A DNA stretch of 10,151 bases, taken from positions 1-10,151 of the forward strand of contig JAJRSQ010000444.1 of NCBI GenBank assembly GCA_024278725.1, given 5' to 3'. Made by a program: the position numbers and the translations under genes. The notes below the pieces were generated by a model, which was not told the origin of the DNA, did no database searches, and worked only from the letters and a program-made list of their open reading frames with translations. Origin of the DNA: Chloroflexota bacterium (GTDB lineage: Bacteria; Chloroflexota; Anaerolineae; 4572-78). Positions 7,755 to 10,151 of the stretch are shown piece after piece (position 1 is the stretch's first letter; every line of letters begins with the position of its first letter).

Positions 7755-10151
7755 ATGGCACGGAATAAAAAACTTCGGAAATTGACCGGCGCAGTGCTGG
7801 CAGGATTAGGGTTGATATTCGGACTGCTGGGCTACGGCGCGGGGATGGCGCGGGTGTCGGCGGCGGGTCCCATCACCGTGAACACCACCGCCGACGAATT
7901 GAATACCGATGGCGACTGCTCGCTGCGGGAAGCCGTCCAAGCCGCCAATACCGATTCCGCCGTGGACGCATGCTCGGCGGGCAGCGGCGCGGATGTCATC
8001 ACCTTCAGCCTGACCACCCCCGCCGTCATCACCCTGACTCTCGGTGAATTGACCATCTCCGCCGACCCGCTCACCATCAACGGGCTTGGAGCAAATTTAC
8101 TGACCCTTGACGGCAACAGCAACGGGCGAATTTTCAACATCACCGGCGATGTGCAGGTTGCCATTTCCGGCATGACCGTGCGCCACGGGAATACAGTGTA
8201 TGATGGCGGCGCACTTTTGAGCATCGGGGATGTGACGCTGGAAAATATGGTCTTCCGGGAAAATACTTCCGGCGACGACGGCGGCGCCATCAATGTGCTG
8301 GGCAGTTTGACGCTGACCGATACCGACGTGTTGAGCAACTCGGCGGCGGGTTTCGGCGGCGGGGTGAACACTATGGGCGCGGCGGTGCAGCTGACCGGCG
8401 GACGCATTGAAAATAACGTGTCGGGCAGTTGGGCGGGCGGATTGTACACCAACGGCACCCTGACCATCAGCGGAACCCGTTTCATCAGCAACAGCGCCCA
8501 AACGTATAGCGGCGCGATTTTCGCGTGGAAAGATATTGCCGTCACCAACGGCTTGTTCGAGCGAAATACCGCCCGAAACGACGATGTCGGCGGGGTATTC
8601 GTGTTCATAAATGCGGTGCTGACCGACACCCGCTTCATCAGCAACACCGCTCAGAAACGCATCGGCGCGCTTTTTGTGCGCGGGAACACCCGAATTTCCG
8701 GCGGCGAGTTTTCCGGCAATACGGCGCTGAACGGCACGGCGGGCGCGCTCGATGTGGATGGCACGCTCGATATTGACGGCACTCGGTTTGTGGGCAACCG
8801 CGCCACCGGGGATGGCGGCGCGCTGTGGTATGCGCTGGACACCATCCGCATCACCAATGCCACTTTTGCCCAAAACCACACCGACGGCGACGGCGGCGCG
8901 ATGCAGATTCAAATTTCGCTGAATATGACCAACACCGATTTTCTGAGCAACACGGCGGCGGGGCAGGGGGGCGCGGTCAACACGTCCGGCGCGGCGACCG
9001 CCATCACCGGCGGCAAATTTGAAAACAACCAAGCCGGATTGGGGGGCGGATTGTACGCCTATGGCGAACTGACCATCAGCGGAACCCGTTTCATCAGCAA
9101 TGCGGCGAGATTGTTTGCCGGCGGGCTTTTGGCGTGGCAGGATGTTTCCGCCACCAATGCCCGCTTCGAGCGCAATTCGGCGCGCGATTACAATGTGGGG
9201 GCGCTGTATGTGTATGGCAGCGCGAGTTTGACCGCCAGCGATTTCATCAGCAATACCGCCGGACAGCGTTATGGCGCGGTGTGGGTCGGCGGCGATGCGC
9301 AGATGGTCGGCGGGACGTTTGCCGGGAATGTGGCGCAAAATGACGCAGTCGGCGGGATGAAAGTTGAGGGCACGCTGGCGGCGGACGGGGCGGCGTTCAC
9401 CGCCAACCGTGCCCTCGGCGGGGATGGCGGCGCGCTGGAGGTGCGCGGCAATCTGACACTGACCGACACCGATGTTTTGAGCAACACGGCGGCGGGGAAA
9501 GCGGGGGGCGTCAACAGTTTCGGGGCGGATGTGCGCCTGTCGGGCGGGCGCATTTCGTTCAACACCGCCACCGGCATCGGCGGGGGGGTGCGGGCGGATG
9601 GGATGTTGACTGTCAGCGGCACATCTTTCGAGGGTAATACCGCGTCGGCGGGCGGGGCGATTGATGTGGCGAATACGGGCTGGTTCACCGGCGCGGTTTT
9701 CACCGACAATGTTGCCTCTGCCGCAGATGGCGGCGCGCTGAATGTGAGCGGCTCGCTGTGGCTGACGACGACCAATTTTTTCGGCAATCAGGCAAATGCC
9801 AACGGCGGCGCGGTGCAGGTGCAGGGGCAGGCGGTTTTATCGGACACCGAATTTTCGGGTAACCGGGCGACCGGCGGCTCCGGCGGCGGGTTGTATGCCG
9901 CCGATGTGGTGTCCGGCACACTCGGTAGATTTTATGCCAACACTGCCGGAGACCGGGGCGGCGGTCTGTACGCCGATGGCGCGGTCACACTCTTTTTTAC
10001 AGAGTTTCTTAATAATGAGGCGGTGAACTTTGGCGGCGGGCTGTTCAGTTGGCAATCGGTGGATATGACAACCGGCTATTTTTGGGGCAATAGTTCTATG
10101 TTGTTCAGCGTGGGGGCGTTCTATGCCGATGCCGATGCGTGGATTGAGAAT
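7755..10151 (+). CDS. CSLREA-type, Pmp-like beta-helix repeat surface protein (3' partial)
   Basis: The frame is open from the ATG triplet to the window end; 799 residues are visible from the third ATG (7755), chosen for its ribosome-site spacing. Residues 1-37 form a signal peptide: basic RNKKLRK, a hydrophobic stretch of about 20 residues rich in L/G/A, then VSA-A near residue 37. ITVNTTADE and DCSLREAVQAAN follow (CSLREA at 55-60), the motif of the CSLREA N-terminal domain found on secreted beta-helix proteins. After a capping rung (ITLTLGELTISADPLTINGLG), at least 26 coils of about 24-26 residues run from residue 150 to the window end, each GG(A/G)(L/V/I)...G.L.(I/L)..T.F..N.A. The GGA(I/L/V) plus FxxN pairing resembles chlamydial polymorphic membrane protein repeats. 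No catalytic residues were recognised. Probable role: exported, elongated solenoid adhesin. How it is anchored cannot be told because the C-terminus is missing. Confidence 0.9.
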   Translation, partial: MARNKKLRKLTGAVLAGLGLIFGLLGYGAGMARVSAAGPITVNTTADELNTDGDCSLREAVQAANTDSAVDACSAGSGADVITFSLTTPAVITLTLGELTISADPLTINGLGANLLTLDGNSNGRIFNITGDVQVAISGMTVRHGNTVYDGGALLSIGDVTLENMVFRENTSGDDGGAINVLGSLTLTDTDVLSNSAAGFGGGVNTMGAAVQLTGGRIENNVSGSWAGGLYTNGTLTISGTRFISNSAQTYSGAIFAWKDIAVTNGLFERNTARNDDVGGVFVFINAVLTDTRFISNTAQKRIGALFVRGNTRISGGEFSGNTALNGTAGALDVDGTLDIDGTRFVGNRATGDGGALWYALDTIRITNATFAQNHTDGDGGAMQIQISLNMTNTDFLSNTAAGQGGAVNTSGAATAITGGKFENNQAGLGGGLYAYGELTISGTRFISNAARLFAGGLLAWQDVSATNARFERNSARDYNVGALYVYGSASLTASDFISNTAGQRYGAVWVGGDAQMVGGTFAGNVAQNDAVGGMKVEGTLAADGAAFTANRALGGDGGALEVRGNLTLTDTDVLSNTAAGKAGGVNSFGADVRLSGGRISFNTATGIGGGVRADGMLTVSGTSFEGNTASAGGAIDVANTGWFTGAVFTDNVASAADGGALNVSGSLWLTTTNFFGNQANANGGAVQVQGQAVLSDTEFSGNRATGGSGGGLYAADVVSGTLGRFYANTAGDRGGGLYADGAVTLFFTEFLNNEAVNFGGGLFSWQSVDMTTGYFWGNSSMLFSVGAFYADADAWIEN
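8460..8491 (+). repeat. 32-bp exact direct repeat, copy 1
   Basis: Encodes LTISGTRFIS plus the start of the next Asn codon. An identical copy lies at 9069-9100, 609 bp downstream and in frame (203 codons). It marks the most recent duplication between the first and second super-repeat blocks. Confidence 0.9.
9069..9100 (+). repeat. 32-bp exact direct repeat, copy 2
   Basis: Identical to 8460-8491. The flanks also match partly (GGCGGATTGTAC precedes both copies), while third-position changes appear outside the core. The two copies could support homologous deletion or expansion of 203 residues without a frameshift. Confidence 0.9.

Larger units (their letters stand above)
8202..10151 (+). repeat. 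Array of at least 26 beta-helix coils with a higher-order super-repeat
   Basis: Coils begin with GGAL, GGAI, GGGL or VGAL and end with FxxNxA, for example DGGAINVLGSLTLTDTDVLSN and GGGLYADGAVTLFFTEFLNN (24-26 residues each, about 75 bp). Coils are not random variants. A block of eight (8277 to about 8888) recurs as seven (about 8889-9422), and a third, shorter and more diverged copy begins at 9423. Marker coils are TDTDVLSN...VNTMGA (8313), TNTDFLSN...VNTSGA (8928) and TDTDVLSN...VNSFGA (9462). A later pair (GGGLYADG then GGGLFSWQSVDM, about 9957-10075) again matches the fourth and fifth coil types of the block. This points to growth by segmental duplication. Confidence 0.85.

Noticed and set aside
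8097..9338. Antisense open frame of 413 codons on the - strand
   Set aside because: A shadow of the coil array. Its apparent internal repeats merely mirror the super-repeats of the + strand gene.
8202..10151. CRISPR-like or DNA-level tandem repeat array
   Set aside because: The periodicity (about 75 bp) is a coding one, with conserved Gly-Gly and Asn codons and third-position drift. No identical repeats with unique spacers exist.

Overview
This window holds two very large, co-directional (+ strand) genes for secreted or surface-exposed beta-rich proteins. Both are cut by the window edges and they are separated by about 100 bp. The first is open at its 5' end and ends at 7655. The second starts near 7755 and is still open at 10151. 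I see no RNA genes, transposases, CRISPR arrays or enzymes with recognisable catalytic motifs.

Likely source: a member of the Chloroflexota (Anaerolineae, Ardenticatenia or Caldilinea-like). This rests on (i) the C-terminal tail YLPLVVK of gene 1, a tail type I associate from memory with secreted proteins of that phylum, (ii) the mosaic of propeller, beta-helix, Ig-like, CBM9-like and cadherin-like domains, (iii) the CSLREA-type N-terminus of gene 2, and (iv) GC-rich coding sequence (about 60-65% in hand-counted lines over most of the window, 45-57% in the first kilobase). The phylum is an inference, not proven by the sequence.

Layout. 3-7655: giant multidomain protein. In order: Kelch/propeller-like repeats (to about 1600); two consecutive right-handed beta-helix (pectin-lyase-like) domains (about 1641-3105); four Ig-like modules (about 3117-4340); a CBM9/DOMON-like module (about 4368-4920); a DUF11-like conserved-repeat module (about 5037-5390); three more Ig-like modules (about 5400-6295); three tandem cadherin-like modules of about 105 residues (6297-7191); a C-terminal beta domain; and the YLPLVVK tail. 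7656-7754: intergenic, with a strong palindrome (GTAGGGG...CCCCTAC) followed by a T-run, then a Shine-Dalgarno sequence in front of three consecutive in-frame ATG codons. 7755-10151: the N-terminal 799 residues of a second protein with signal peptide, CSLREA motif, and at least 26 Pmp-like GGA/FxxN beta-helix coils organised into higher-order super-repeats.

How they may work together: both are predicted to be exported and to build elongated beta-solenoid or bead-on-string structures, so the pair looks like a surface adhesion or carbohydrate-contact locus. No direct functional evidence for a substrate is visible.
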